Source: Metridium senile
Lineage: Eukaryota > Cnidaria > Anthozoa > Actiniaria > Metridiidae
Assembly (NCBI GenBank): GCA_949775045.1
Contig: OX459104.1
Coordinates: forward strand, 5,129,306 to 5,193,305
Reading direction: 5' to 3'
Length of the DNA: 64,000 nucleotides
Below the pieces are notes generated by a model. It saw only the letters and a program-made list of their open reading frames with translations. It had not been told where the DNA came from and ran no database searches. Shown here one piece after another: positions 1-12,148 of this stretch; within the stretch, counting starts at the first letter, position 1; every line of letters begins with the position of its first letter. The position numbers and the translations under genes are program-made.

Positions 1-300
1 ATTCAATGCTAGACTCAGATTTCAGCCGTTGGGGTTTCGTGCGCCCGCGATACTCTCCCCCGTAACGGCTGGGCGCATCGACTTGCCATTGTTTTTCTCA
101 GCCAATCAGCGATTTGCCCCTCGAAAATCGAGGGGCATATAATTAATAAATTAAAATTCATCGTGAACATTATGACGGATAAGAGTGACTTCGAAAGTCA
201 CTGCGCTCGCTGCGCTCGTGGTTCCACTTGAGTTTTGAACATTTTATGACGTCAAGAGTGTGTCAATAAGAGGACAGACAACTCAAAACCATGTGCAATT
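1..300. other. Less AT-rich leading segment, no gene seen
   Basis: This stretch is richer in G+C and CpG than most of the window. It contains a perfect short hairpin (CCCCTCGAAAATCGAGGGG near 116-134) and a CGCTCGCTGCGCTCG string near 203. I see no ORF worth calling. It could be a promoter region or the end of a repeat that starts outside the window. Confidence 0.4.
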
Positions 301-676
301 TGTTAAATTGAATCAACCGCTGTAATGAAGCACATCAAAAAATCCATTATAGTGTTTGCCTTTGAATTTTGATAAATTATTGAGAACTGAGGCATTTATA
401 GTAAAAACTATTTTTAAAAACAAATGATTTTTTTAGGCATACATAAATATTCTAGAAGACATTATCAAAGATATTTGTTTAAAGTAGTTCAGCTTATTTT
501 TTTGAAAGGTTTGTGAGCTTGTTTGTGAGTACGTGTGAAAACCTTTGATGCAGAGAATCATGTATGATATAAATAAGAACATATTATCATCATAACAACA
601 TATACTGATTGAAGAAATTTTTGTGTTATCGCGCTGTAGCTCGCTGAGGTGCGAAATTTTTCCCTCAACTATATAT

Positions 677-788
<112 letters not shown>

Positions 789-1742
789 TAATAACGGTTT
801 AATATCAAGATTTCCACTAAAATGGCTCTTCACCTGATATGAACTATATATATATATATATATCTACTCTACATAAAATATCTTGGAAACTACATATGTA
901 CAGCTAAAAATAATTATTAACATATATGTATATTAATATATCAAAACGAAACGAAAATACTAATGGGTAGAAAAACGAAATAAAATCTACAAAGAAAGTT
1001 AATTATGGTTTTTGTTTAGACAACGATCCTTAAGGATGTTAAACGTTTCTCTTGAAAAAGTTCTTGATTCAGAACACGATGTAATATTGGCTGGAAGTGA
1101 ATTAAATAATGTTGCAGCACAGTCTTGAAATGTATTGGGAATAAGTCATATATATGTCATATATTTAAATACAACTACATAAATATTCCCTAACCTATGC
1201 ACATGCTAACTTAAATAAAACGTTAAACTACACAGTTAGCTATCAAAATATTACATTTAATTAAATAGTTCAGGAAACAGAGTGAAGAAAAAGTTAAGTT
1301 TATATACCGAAAAATATATATTTCATATAATAGAAACTTTTCCTATAATCTACACTACGATCCTTTAGTACATTTACTAAAACACTATATAGTTTTACTG
1401 CACTTTGTTGTTAATTTGCTGGTAAATTTGAAACTATCTCTTGCTCAAGCTGAGCCACACAGTTCGCGAAAGGCTAATACTTATTCACCGAACGCTAAGT
1501 CAATATGCAAGCTGAGTCATTTTCCAGTACAGAACTCACCATTTTCCCACTTAAAATCAACATAACATTAAAACTATATTTTGAATTACCTTACCTTAAA
1601 GAGCAGCCATACTTTCAAACTTTTGGGTGGATTATATTCACTTCTAAAGCACAGTTTTCACGTTAAGTCATTTATGTTTTTAGAGCATCGTTTAGACTCT
1701 AGAAGAAACTGCGTTGTCATGCTCATGTTATGGCAAAAGGCA

Positions 1743-1758
1743 TGACGGGATAGGGGAA
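1743..1758 (+). promoter_or_regulatory. Recurrent TGACGGGATAGGGGAA motif, copy 1
   Basis: Exact 16-mer preceded by CA and followed by TTTACC, the same extended form seen at 23.4 and 32.7 kb. About 45 bases downstream, the string GCCAGTTTGTGTGCCGAAAGC resembles the exon that follows the motif at 16.2, 23.5 and 32.7 kb. This is therefore a diverged copy of that promoter-exon unit. Confidence 0.6.
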
Positions 1759-2241
1759 TTTACCGAGCAACGTAGCTAGATATTCAATTTTAGAGAAGAA
1801 AGCCAGTTTGTGTGCCGAAAGCTTTGAACATTAGAACGTAAATAGTGTGGCCATCGCTTTTGTAAAAATTGTATTACTCGATCCTTATAAGTTCTCAAAC
1901 TCATTAATAATTGATAGGTAATATATTGAAATATGATTGTTGTAGTCAGGATTCATGATTTTACAAACGAATTAGGTTGTCTCTGACTAAATTTGATGAT
2001 TTTTAATTAGACGTTTTCGGCTAAATCTTTAGCCTTCATCAGTAGAATTTGTAAAAAATGTTTACTGACGTTTCGAGCTTTAGCCCTTGGACGGAGTAAA
2101 AGAGTTAGACTAAGAGAGATACCGCTGAGTATAAATAAGTTTACTCGCTAGTTTCCACTCATTAACAATTCATTATCTTACGGACCAATAACAATAACCT
2201 GACTCTACATTTCAGTCATTTCAGTCTGATAAGTTAGAAAA

Positions 2242-2650
2242 TAGATGCAGTCAGTTTCTTTCTAATGTCCCCCCGAGTATTGGAAGCTCGCAAAAATATT
2301 TTTTTTAAATATGACGATTCAAGAATGCCTTGAATCTTTTAAACAAATTGGAAATATCAAAACTCCAGGAAACAATGGTCTTCACCAGGAGTTTTACATC
2401 AAGCTGTGGCCGGACAAAGACGATTTATATTGTAACTTTGAACTAGTTGGATTGCCAAAGACAAATAATAATAACTCTACTAGAAAAGCCTAATAAACAC
2501 AATAGAAACAGAATCTAGGCGCCCGATTAGCTGGATAAACCTTGATGGAAAAATATGTAGCAGGGCGCTAAGTAATATATTAAATTCACGGCAGTCTTAC
2601 GGCAATATGGATTTAGGGAAAGTCTTATAAGATGGATCATATTCCTTCTT
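2242..2650 (+). mobile_element. L1-like LINE reverse-transcriptase relic, copy 1
   Basis: A short ORF (2311-2493) reads TIQECLESFKQIGNIKTPGNNG and then a FY.KLWPD string, which resembles the N-terminal part of L1/Tx1-type reverse transcriptases. After frameshifts it continues towards a WRPIS-like string (rPISWIN at about 2525). Part of the coding region seen in the copy at 9.5-10.1 kb is deleted here. It is a dead fragment duplicated with its surroundings. Confidence 0.65.
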
Positions 2651-3139
2651 AGTGTACTATCATACTTATGGTTATGTATAACCATAAATAAGGGAAAATA
2701 CTCTCACGTCATCCGGTGTGAGCATTAATTATCGCGCTTAGATGTGTAGTAATCTCCCAATTATTCCAGTTTTCGATAGTCCCTTGCGTGTTTCAAATAA
2801 CTGGTATAGTTTCAAAGAAATAAAAAGGTTGCAAATATTAGGCACCATCTTTAAAGAGGTGCAGATAATGATATTTTTGTGGTGTTATACCATCTTTTTT
2901 TGGTATGATAAAAGAAGTTCATAAACAAAGTGTTCATATGTTTTTAATGTCCTTGCCTATTTACATATAATCGGGGGAAAAAATGTTTTTTGGGTTCCCA
3001 TTGGGCACAAGAAGAAAACGAGTTTTGGAAGTTTCGAGCAATGTTGCCGTTCCTTTTGAAAAAGATGACAAAGTTAGAATTGCATGTCTGTTTTTTTTAA
3101 ATCCTGAATATTTAATAAGATGGATCATATTCCTTCTTA

Positions 3140-3985
3140 GTGTACTATCACAAGGATGCCAATAATGTGTTTATGGCCAGACATGCTCAGGGTTTGGTTC
3201 ATATGGGTAAACGTAACTTGACTGTTGGTCCCTATCATAGTGAAAGGAGTCTTAATTCTTATGCCTGTCGCATTCTTGATGCCAATAATGTTTGTTTATG
3301 GTCAGACTTGATTTTTGGGCGTTTCGAACAGATTTGCCGTTTTCAAGAAGATGATAAAGATATATTAAATTGTCTGGTTTCTAAAATCAAAAAAAGTCAA
3401 TGCACGAGAAAGAATAGTTTGATGGTACAACACTGGTCCAAAACAAAACATCAATGATACAGAAATCAATGGACTGGTCAAAAGATACTGCAAAAATTCA
3501 GTTATAGTAAAAATTAATTTTAAACCCAAAGAACTTGGTCTTCCAGCAGATGCATATGTTTCAATTTGAAGACTGAGTACACGATAATGGTGGCCCCGCT
3601 ACCAAGACATTTGAACACATACCAAGCAAGGTTGGTGCTGAAGAAGGAAGTTGGAGCAGAACATCTTTCAAGGGATATCAAAAAACCTTATTGCATGGAC
3701 TCTGTCACGGCGTATTTCCAACCAGTTAATATCACTAAAAGGTATTCAAGCTCAGTTGTGTGACATACAAAACTATCTGGATCAAGACGTTAACTGCCTA
3801 TTGACCATACTTTTGTCTATCAACTACAAGATGTATTCAACCTTGTTCCTAACTTCAATATCGAAGAGTTGTTTAAATCAGCCACAGTAGCAACCAGTGA
3901 CAAGATGATGGTGGTGTGTGTAGACAACTACTTTGGTCATCTAAACCATCCACATTGTTATCACTTATTTTTGCTAATTTGTAGT
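3140..3985 (+). pseudogene. Decayed coding remnant of unknown family
   Basis: Several open pieces in different frames follow each other here. 3140-3457 reads YYHKDANNVFMARHAQGL and repeats its own DANNV segment. Near 3450-3560 the frame reads [18 protein letters not shown]. 3566-3763 follows, and near 3820-3985 comes a string with VVCVDNYFGHLNHPHCYH. The [11 protein letters not shown] piece recurs near 5365 in a second decayed copy. I do not recognise the family. The in-order pieces suggest one ancient gene or mobile-element ORF broken by frameshifts. Confidence 0.35.
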
Positions 3986-4162
3986 CTGTAAGTTATTTAT
4001 TATTGTAAATCATGTTTCTCAAATGTAATTGTATAAATAGGAATGAATGGTATTGATTCACAAGTACTAAGCTTTGCATCTGGTTTCAAACATCTTTATT
4101 ACTTATTGTATTACGTGACGGTGTAGCTTTATGGGGTTCGAAATCTGCAATGTGTATATATA

Positions 4163-5192
4163 CAGTCCGGGAGATTACCAGTTTTGGTAATCATTTTGAC
4201 GTCACATATCTATTGTTTCCGGCTGTCACGAAATATATTCAGCTGTATTCTACTTCAACATTGTTCAACCAATATTATCGCTTGTTCCAAGCGTACATAC
4301 AGGATTTTAACTATGCAAATTATCGCAGGAAGGTGTAATGGCGGACTTCTGAAAGTTTCGTGCCGATAGAGTGAGAGTTTTTAGTTGAAATTGTCTTCTT
4401 TGTGATCGATGTTGATGCCATTTTTGCTTAATAACTGGTAAGAAACTAACTTTGATGCCTATTTAGTGCCTGTTAAAGATTTGTTGGGGAAATGGGAGTA
4501 TTTTTCCTCGAATTGCAAAGATACAATGTGCTCACATTCAAAATTTCGTAGCGTGCAGCCTTCTAGGAGCGCGTGCAACCGTTTGAGAAGATCGATGAGT
4601 AGAAAACCTAATGTCATCTAATATCGTAATATGGCGCGAAAGTCTCGCTCACTGTTGGAATACACAAGGATAGCATTCTGTGAATATTTTCTTTATATTA
4701 TTCGCTAGCAATAAGTTACGATTTCGAGTCTTTTTAACCAAGTCGAAAAAATAGAAGTAAGCGACCGAAGAAAGACTAAATTTTGTTGATTGTATAGCCT
4801 ATATTTTCAAAATATAATTACTGCATCCATGTTTTTTTTTACAGATACTCTTATGCTCACAATTGACTGTACTATAAAAGGACCACATCGTGGCATCCTT
4901 GGAAAGTCCTCTCGTGTTTGTGGAAAACAACTGCAACTATTATTTTTTGATGTATTGAAATATAAATACGAACCAGGCGCTCATATAACTAAACTATGAT
5001 CTAAAATAAATCTAGATTGTAATTTCCTTTTACTACTTATAAATAATATTCGACGAAATTTATGTAATTGAATGTGAATTGAATAAAAACCTTATAAATA
5101 AGCCATAGAGTTAACCAGTCTGTGTTCCTTCCTGTGATTGGTTAGAGCTGTGTTTACAAAACGATTACGAAAACTGGTAATCTCCCGGACTG
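4163..5192. mobile_element. Non-autonomous DNA transposon with about 37-bp TIRs
   Basis: The left end reads CAGTCCGGGAGATTACCAGT and the right end is its reverse complement. The match continues inward for about 37 bp with two or three mismatches. The flanks are TATATATA on the left and ATATATAG on the right, consistent with an 8-bp target duplication in a TA-rich site. No transposase-like ORF is visible in the 1.03 kb interior. TIR and target-site form would suit a hAT-like element, but the superfamily is an inference. Confidence 0.75.
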
Positions 5193-6030
5193 ATATATAG
5201 ATAGAAATTATGATTACATGTACTTGAAAATCGATCTAGACTTACCCGGAGGCTTGACAGTGGTACTTAGAATGAAATCTTACCCGTTACACTATGGATT
5301 TTTTAAATTAGCATATTTGGCGCTAAAATTATGCATATAGCGCGAAACAGGTATCTCACGGGTCCAAACAAAACATCAATGAAACAGAAATCAAATGACT
5401 GGTCAAAACATACTGCAAAACTCCAGTTGTAGTAATACGTAATGCCAAATCCAAAGAATGATAATGATAGCGATATTTTGTGGTATTCTTTTTTTAGGTT
5501 TCAGGTAAGCAAGACCCTCATCTGTTTCGATACATGGCAGAAGTTCCTTCCTTTTGGAGAAAAAATATATTACCCTTCTCATGCAGCAGAAAACTTTTAC
5601 TAACAGTCAATTTTTTGCTTTGTTTTCTTGAGTTTTGTTTTCTTTTTTGCATATTTGTAAGCGACGGGATAATGGAAACAACTTTTGAAAAGTGAATAGA
5701 AAGCTTAGTCAAATTCGAAGTATTGTACATACTGAAAAGAACTGAAAGAATTAAAAAAATGTTTAAGCTTGAGTTTGATATAAGTATCATTGTACCTCCT
5801 TTGAAAAGAGAGAGACACCGAAATCTTCTAAGATGTGTTGGCAGATTGAAAGTTAGTTCATTGTTAGTTTAAACGCTGATTTTCTCGTCTTTCACTAAAC
5901 ATATTTCTATAGCTTTTAGATATACACTATGAACGTGTAGGTTATTAATTTGTCGAACAAAGACTTATTTTTTTGAAGGTTTTGGAAAGAGGTTTTGCTT
6001 AGCTTTACTTAGTACAATCGAGAGAGAAAA

Positions 6031-6111
6031 ATGGCGTTAATTCAAGACAAGTTTTGTGTTGAATTTGTTCCCTCAAAAATAACTACTCTTGTCACATGTA
6101 CTCTAAAGTAA
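6031..6111 (+). CDS. Short ORF, 26 residues, at the conserved 3' end of a unit
   Basis: The ORF begins ATGGCG after an A-rich leader and reads MALIQDKFCVEFVPSKITTL, then VTCTLK and a stop. An AATAAA polyadenylation signal overlaps the stop region. Equivalent places in the other units have MAGKTDLCCMIF (19171), MAGKTYLCCMIF (27601) and MSVQRQISCIIPK (48471). The shared position before AATAAA suggests the end of a short transcript. Whether any peptide is made is not shown. No function recognised. Confidence 0.3.
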   Translation: MALIQDKFCVEFVPSKITTLVTCTLK

Positions 6112-6382
6112 ATAAAGGTTTTACCAATAAAACGTGCTTTTCTTTAGCTATTTGTAGTTTTACAGAAAAGTCGATTTGCTTAGTGTTTAGCTGTCCTCGA
6201 AGAAGAAAAATATTTCCGTTATCCGCGTTGTCGCATCTTTTCTTTGTGTTTGCTCCGTTTAGTCAAATAATTATATTCCTTTTTTTTTTTATTTAAACCT
6301 ATATTTGCTCAGTGTTTTCCCCAAGAGCTGAGCTCATCGTGGGAGATTACACAATATTCCTTTAACACTCAAGCTAAATTGT

Positions 6383-6720
6383 TATTAAGCTAAATCTTTT
6401 TCAGATAAAAGGCAATATTTTTCCAGCATTTCTATATTTTATGTTGCTCCAAGAAATGAAAAAAATCACGAAAAATGGATGTTGTTTATGTAACATCTTC
6501 CCTTTAAATTTCTGCGAGTTTCGGCCAAGAAAGCCATTGCATTGGCAGTTTAATTAAATTTTTAATTAAGCTAAATCTTTTTCAGATAAAAGGTGATATG
6601 TTTCCAGCATTTCAATGTTTTATGTTGCTCCAAGAACTGAAAAAGATCACGAAAATGGCTGTTGTTTATGTAACATCTTCCCTTTAAATTTCTGCGAGTT
6701 AAAGTTCTCCATTGCATTGG
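6383..6720 (+). repeat. Tandem duplication, period about 181 bp
   Basis: Two adjacent copies begin ATTAAGCTAAATCTTTTTCAG (6383 and 6564) and run through a segment ending GTAACATCTTCCCTTTAAAT. The second copy contains ATGGCTGTTGTTTATG, a ten-codon ORF (MAVVYVTSSL). The first has ATGGAT instead of ATGGCT. A related segment occurs at about 48790. Confidence 0.7.
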
Positions 6721-8334
6721 AAGTATAACTTATTTTCTCTTTAGCTATAATTTATTGTTTTGATTTTTTTTCTTTATTAGGGGTCTGAAGAAGCAACTGA
6801 ATAAATTTGTAAATAAATACAGGAAGCCAACAAGCTGTCATTGCAGGAAATTAAAAATTATTATTAAAAGATAAAGGGAACAAAGAAGGAATTGAAGAAC
6901 GAAGGGAAGAAGCGAATGCCTCAGATCTTATCTATTCAAATGAGAAAGAAGCGGCAAATCTGGAATATCAAGGTTTTAAATTAGCCTGCGTGGCGGCTCT
7001 AGGGTCCTCTCCCCTCCCCTTCAGCTCTCTCCTCAATCCCCCTCCTCTACCCCAATCCCCAAGAGCCGCCACTCAGGCTAGTATTAAATAAGAAACAACA
7101 CAATCGTTATAAAAAAAAACTTGGTAAAAGTTATTTTTCTCGTTTAAATTTTCAGGTAATCTAAGAAAATTAATGCGAAATAAAACCGAAATTTCGCTTT
7201 TCGCAGATCACAACTTCGCAAGCTGAAGTCATGCAATCATATACCAACACAGCTGGAAATATTTAAGAAAAATTGAACAGAATTGAACAGAATAAAATCA
7301 CACATATAACAAGCTATTCTATCGAAATTTTGTTTTCCTGGATTAAATAATGTTTTTGTAATGTACCTTGTTGTCGAACAAATAGGCCTGATTCAGTTTC
7401 CAAAGCAATAGACCATACGTTGTATGGTGCAGTTCTCAGAAGTCATTCGAGTATTGAATCAACTGTAATGAAGCACATCAAAAAATCCATTATAGTGTTT
7501 GCCTTTGAATTTTGATAAATTATTGAGAACTGAGGCATTTATAGTAAAAACTATTTTTAAAAACAAATGATTTTCGTGTGTAATCTTCTGGTATTATAAG
7601 ACCCACAAAAAAAGTTTTAATTAATTTTAATTAATTGATATATTTATTATTACTATAAATAACTTTGGTTACTCAAGACGTATATATATAATTATAAGAA
7701 AAAATATAGAAAATAATATAGAAAAAATTGGAAGAGAAAAGGGAAAAGAAAGCATATTGTAGAAAATAGATAGATTAGTCAGGAGGAAGGGAAATGTTGG
7801 AAAACGAAAACATCTTGAAGCAAACTAATAAATTGAATAAGATTATAAGATATTGATTTTTTTTAGGCATACATAAATATTCTAGAAGACATTATCAAAG
7901 ATATTTGCTTAAAGTAGTTCAGTTTATGCTTTTTTGAAAGGTTTGCGAGCTTGTTTGTGAGTACGTGGGAAAACCTTTGATGCAGAGAATCATGTAGAGA
8001 CACGACTTTCAAAAGTCATGCATGATTTAAATAAGAATATTATCAATAGTATGATCATAACAACATATAAATTGTGTCATCGCGCTCTAGCTGTCTGAGG
8101 TGCGAAATTTTTCCTTCAACTATATATTTAAATACAACTACATAATTCCCTAACCTATGCACATGCTAACTTAAATAAAACGTTAAACTACACAGTTAGC
8201 TATCAAAATATTACACTTAATTAAATAGTTCAGGAAACAGACTGAAGAAAAATTTAAGTTTATAAGCCGAAAAATACATATAATAGAAACTTTTCCTATA
8301 ATCAGTGCTTGATATGCTACACTACGATCCTTTA

Positions 8335-8566
8335 TGCCTGGTTTCCATATGATCGCTGCGATCGCCGAAAACATGTTTGGCCATCAGAACATAGCTCAGA
8401 GTTTTTTGTGATTAAACAAAAATCGACACTAATTTTTTATGTTTAGGTTTATTTCGTCAAATTTAAGCTTCAAGCGTCAGCAGTGATATTTTTATTATTT
8501 CACAAAACCATGGCGCCATCACAGCGATCCTGGCGATCGTAGCGATTATATGGGAACCATGCAGGC
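8335..8566. mobile_element. MITE of 232 bp with a visible empty site
   Basis: The ends are imperfect inverted repeats: left TGCCTGGTTTCCATATGATC, right end the complement of GCCTGCATGGTTCCCATATAATC. Both continue through GATCGC(C/T)-rich strings. TTTA flanks both sides. The duplicated block at about 1355-1370 reads through the same site without the insert (CGATCCTTTAGTACATTTAC), so this is an insertion made after the block was duplicated. Confidence 0.8.
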
Positions 8567-9277
8567 TTTAGTAACCTTTACTAAAACACTATATAGTTTT
8601 ACTGCACTTTGTTTACTGCACTTTGTTGTGTAATTTCCTGGTAAATTTGAAACTATTTCTCTTACTCGAGCTGAGCAAAACAGTTAACCAAGTAAATTTG
8701 AGAGTTGAATAATTTTCAAGTACAGAACTCCACATTTCTCCACTAAGAATCAACATTAACATATCATTAACTTAACATAAGAATTAATTGGATGGATCAA
8801 AAAACGTTTTTACTCTTGCATCTATCTTTTATAAAAAAATTTTTAGACGGCCACCATCTTGAAAAACAACATCGACATTCGCGCTCGCGAAATTGTACGT
8901 AGTAGAGCGTGTGCGGCAATGCACAAATACGGAATTATCTTACCTTAAAGTTAATTAAGAGCATACTTTCTTTTGGGTGGGTTATATTGACTTCTAAAGC
9001 ACATTTTTTCATGTTTCATGTTGTTTCATTCATGTTTCAGAGCTGCGTTCAAACTCTGAATTGAATATTTTGATGAGTCATTGACAGTTGTGAGCATGCG
9101 CTAAAAAAATAAGCAAGAAGATGACCTGACCAATCCGACATTCGTACGGACGCTATGAAAACTATATTAGTAGACGACTCTCATCGCTTTTTTCTCAAAA
9201 TGTAAAGAAAAATACAAACTTTTGGGTTTACTGAATTGCTTTGGTCTTGTCAGGCGGTCATCTTCGCACCTGAATGT

Positions 9278-9397
9278 ATGTCTCTCAATCCTGGTATAAC
9301 TACAGAAGGAATAGATGAATATTTTGATCCTCCATTAGAGAGTAAATATGAATGTCCTGTCTGTCTACTTAGGTTGAGAGAATCGGTTCAAAGAGAG
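9278..9397 (+). pseudogene. TRAF-like RING-finger exon fragment
   Basis: The reading frame gives [16 protein letters not shown], then [15 protein letters not shown] and LRESVQRE. The string [23 protein letters not shown] closely resembles the start of the RING finger in TRAF family adaptors, which act downstream of TNF- and Toll-type receptors towards NF-kB. The match stops at a possible splice donor (AGAGAG followed by GTTGTA). The rest of the RING (the CGHRFC part), the TRAF zinc fingers and the MATH domain are not in the window. It may be an orphan duplicated exon or the first exon of a decayed gene. Similar FDPxLE-like strings occur at 16.92, 24.16 and 33.35 kb. Confidence 0.6.
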
Positions 9398-9479
9398 GTT
9401 GTATTACTCTATCTCTAAGTTCTCAAACTCATTAATAATTTATTATCTCAGGGACCAATAACAATTTTACATATCAGTC

Positions 9480-10085
9480 ATTTCAGTCTGATAAGTCAGA
9501 AAAAGAATGCAGTCAGTTTTTTTCTAATGTCCCCCCGAATATTGGAAGCTCGCAAAAATATTTTTCTTAAATATAACGATTCAAGAATGCCTTGAATCTT
9601 TTAAACAAATTTGAAATATCAAAACTCCAGGAAACAATGGGCTTACAAACGAGATTTATATCAAGCTGTGGCCGGACAAAGACGATTTAGTCTCGTGTTT
9701 ATATTGTAACTTTGAACTAGTTGGGTCCTTCACAAATTCCCAAAGACAAATAATAATAACTCTACTAGAAAAACCTAATAAACAAAATAGAAACATAGAA
9801 TCTTGGCGCCCGATTAGCTGGATAAACGTTGGTGTAAAAATATGTAGCAGGATGCTGAGTAATAGATTAAAGAAAGCAAAACTTTGTATAGTTCATGAGC
9901 CACTAACAATTATTAGGGATATTATGGAATATGTAAAAAATAAATATATATAGAACTTCTGTTGTTTGCTGCCGACTTTGAAAAGGCATTTGATTCAATT
10001 GAACATACATTTTTCACGGCAGTCTTACGGCAATATGGAGTTAGGGAAAATCTTATAAGATGGCTCATATTCCTTCTTTTAATGT
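9480..10085 (+). mobile_element. L1-like LINE reverse-transcriptase relic, copy 2
   Basis: Read across frameshifts, this encodes the order expected of L1/Tx1-type reverse transcriptase: ECLESFKQI and KTPGNNG-like strings, ITLLEKPNKQNRNIESWRPI followed by SWIN, and then AADFEKAFDSIEHTFFTAVL with RQYGVRENLI, the motif A region with its catalytic aspartate. Stops and indels make it non-functional. The endonuclease and the rest of the RT are absent. Confidence 0.75.
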
Positions 10086-10259
10086 TGTATAATGAATAAT
10101 TGAAAAGTGACTGACTTTTTCAAGTATTTAGAGTATCGGAACAATCCAATTTCTCCCTACATCTTTATTTTGGCAATAGAAGTACTGGCTATAATGATAC
10201 GTAGTTGTGAAGATATCCAAGGTTTAATTTCAGGATAAACGATAAAGAAATTCAGCCTT

Positions 10260-10492
10260 GCATAATCTATTAATTGCTAAATATAACATCTTTTGCAAAG
10301 CATGACGGGATAGGGAAATCCCCTTGTAAAAACTATAAAGTACCTATTTATAGATGAATCACGTGAACAATGCATGTCACGGTGGTAGAAAACACCGTCC
10401 TTGCTTTACATAATCCATTAATTGCTAAATATAACATCTTTTGCAAAGCATGACGGGATAGGGGAATCCCCTTGTAAAAACTATAGAATACC
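10260..10492 (+). promoter_or_regulatory. Tandem promoter-like repeat, left part (two motif copies)
   Basis: Repeats of about 148 bp run from CATAATC(C)ATTAATTGCTAAATA to AAACACCGTCCTTGCTTTA. Motif cores lie at 10303-10318 (TGACGGGATAGGGAAA) and 10451-10466 (TGACGGGATAGGGGAA). They run into GGGAAATCCCC and GGGGAATCCCC, which fit the NF-kB consensus GGGRNWYYCC. After the first, a TATA-like TATTTATAG and then ATCACGTGA (an E-box) follow. The second copy is cut after CTATAGAATA by the element at 10494-12930. Confidence 0.6.
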
Positions 10493-10734
10493 CCACTGGC
10501 CATCTACTCCCAAGGGAGATGATTAATGATATACAAGACTATATAAACAATGCAACGTGGTATTAGCTCATTCTTAGTTGCCCAAACTGGCGAGACGAAC
10601 AACATCAAACCTTTGGATATTCGTACTCGGTTGGAAAAATTCTATACCCACGACAAGGCGCAGCAGACTGGCCATATGTGCTTGGAGTTTAGTGTACAGT
10701 GTATTTGACTTGCTTGAAGTGGAAGCGAATGTAT

Positions 10735-11280
10735 TACGCCGAATATTCTAGCTGCGAGTGTGTCTCGCTGAAGCGAATGTGTTTCGCTGAGTTTTAGGTT
10801 AGCTGCGAGTGTGACTCGCTGAAGCGAATGTGTTTCGCTACTCGTTTAGAATTTTTCTTTTTGAAGTACAAGCGAATGTGTTTCGCTGAGTTTTAGGTTA
10901 GCTGCGAGTGTGTCTCGCTGAAGCGAACGTGTTTCGCTGCTCGTTTAGAATTTTTCTTTTTGAAGTACAAGCGAATGTGTTTCGCTGAGTTTTAGGTTAG
11001 CTGCGAGTGTGTCTCGCTGAAGCGAATGTGTTTCGCTGCTCGTTTAGAATTTTCCTATTTTAAGTACAAGCGAATGTGTTTCGCTGAAGCGAATGTGTTT
11101 CGCCGCTCATTCAGAATTTTCCTGTTTGAAGTACAAGCGAATGTGTTTCGCGGAATATCAGGTTAGCTGCGAGTGTGTCTCTCTAAAGCGAATATGTTTC
11201 GCTGTTTGTAATAATTTCCTGTTGTTTGAAATGAAAGTGAATGTGTTTCGCCGTTTGTTATAGCTCTTTTAGCTTTGGTA
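10735..11280 (+). repeat. Satellite, period about 98 bp, with nested 18-bp palindromes
   Basis: The unit contains GCTGCGAGTGTGTCTCGCTG followed by AAGCGAATGTGTTTCGCT and CGTTTAGAATTTTTCTTTTT. Well-aligned units start near 10803, 10902 and 11000, with decaying ones on either side and stray pieces to about 11720. AGCGAAtgtgTTTCGCT is itself a hairpin, so the array could fold into a string of stem-loops. Confidence 0.9.
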
Positions 11281-11797
11281 TTTTAAGTGGAAGCGAATGT
11301 ATAAAACCAAAATGTATTGTGCGCTGACATAGGAATTACATATTTGGAGGCAAATAATATTTCTGTAGCACATGTAGACTTTAAGAATATTTTGTCGCAA
11401 CCATGAATATTTTTCATTGTATTATTACTGGAGAGTGCATGTCTTTTAACCATAGAACAAAACAAAACCTGTCTAATTGCATTGTTTATACAATTTAGCG
11501 GATAGCACTGTAGTGGAACAGTAATAATTACTATAATAATTACTCAATTGGCTTCTTTTGTGTTTCGCTGTTCACTATAATTTTGTGTTGCTTGAAGTTA
11601 AAGCGAATGTGCTTCGCTGCTCGTTTAGAATTTGAATGGAAGTACAAGCAATTTGGTTTTTACTGAATATCTTGGTTGCAAGTGCCTCTCGCTAAAACGA
11701 ATGTGTTCTTCTGTACTAATCTGATGTACTTTTTTAAAATAATTAAAATGATCTATGGAACGTTTTACAATACGTTGTACGTACTGGAATGTGCTAA

Positions 11798-11970
11798 AGG
11801 CCCGAGCAAACGCACGCAACATTGTTGGCCAACATTGTTGCGATAAGGTTTGTTGAACACGGTAACAAAAGAAATGTTGGATGAGTTTCATCAACAGGGT
11901 GTTTAAACGGGCCCAACATGTTGGAGCAACCATGTTGGTCCAACAATGTTGCGTGCGTTTGTACGGGCCT
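11798..11970. mobile_element. Palindromic MITE of 173 bp, TAA target site
   Basis: Ends AGGCCCG and CGGGCCT, followed inward by CAAACGCACGCAACATTGTTGG and its complement. TAA is present on both sides. The interior is an overlapping set of CAACATTGTTG / CAACATGTTGG palindromes. It is non-coding. Confidence 0.85.
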
Positions 11971-12148
11971 TAAGGTGTGCATGGCATTCCGAAATAAATC
12001 CTAAGCTTCATTTGATGCATAGTGTTTACAGTTCACCAGTCTTCATGATATACTGGCCTTTTTTTATATGCTGGAATCCTTTGTTGGCTGACAATTCCGG
12101 GATTATATAATACCCTTTGTGCTCGATCCTTGCGGCGGTGCCGTGGAT

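Larger units (their letters stand above)
5440..7340 (+). repeat. Partial fourth copy of the tandem unit
   Basis: The order of landmarks matches 18.54-21.5 kb and 27.0-29.8 kb: a GGTTTCAGGTAA-like acceptor near 5502, an ACCGAAATCTTC segment near 5818, a short ORF opening ATGGC after GAAAGAAAAA, AATAAAGGTTTTACCAA just after it, and near 7207 the string AACTTCGCAAGCTGAAGTCA, shared with 21.43 kb. Divergence is higher than between the other copies. The TGACGGGATA motif is missing from this copy. Confidence 0.6.
7440..10090. repeat. Large diverged duplication, copy 2
   Basis: Partner of 300-3165. It contains a MITE, a TRAF-like RING exon fragment and the longer of the two L1-like relics. A 285-bp stretch at about 7573-7857 is missing from copy 1. 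Part of it has a counterpart near 21815, so the difference is probably a deletion in copy 1. Confidence 0.75.
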
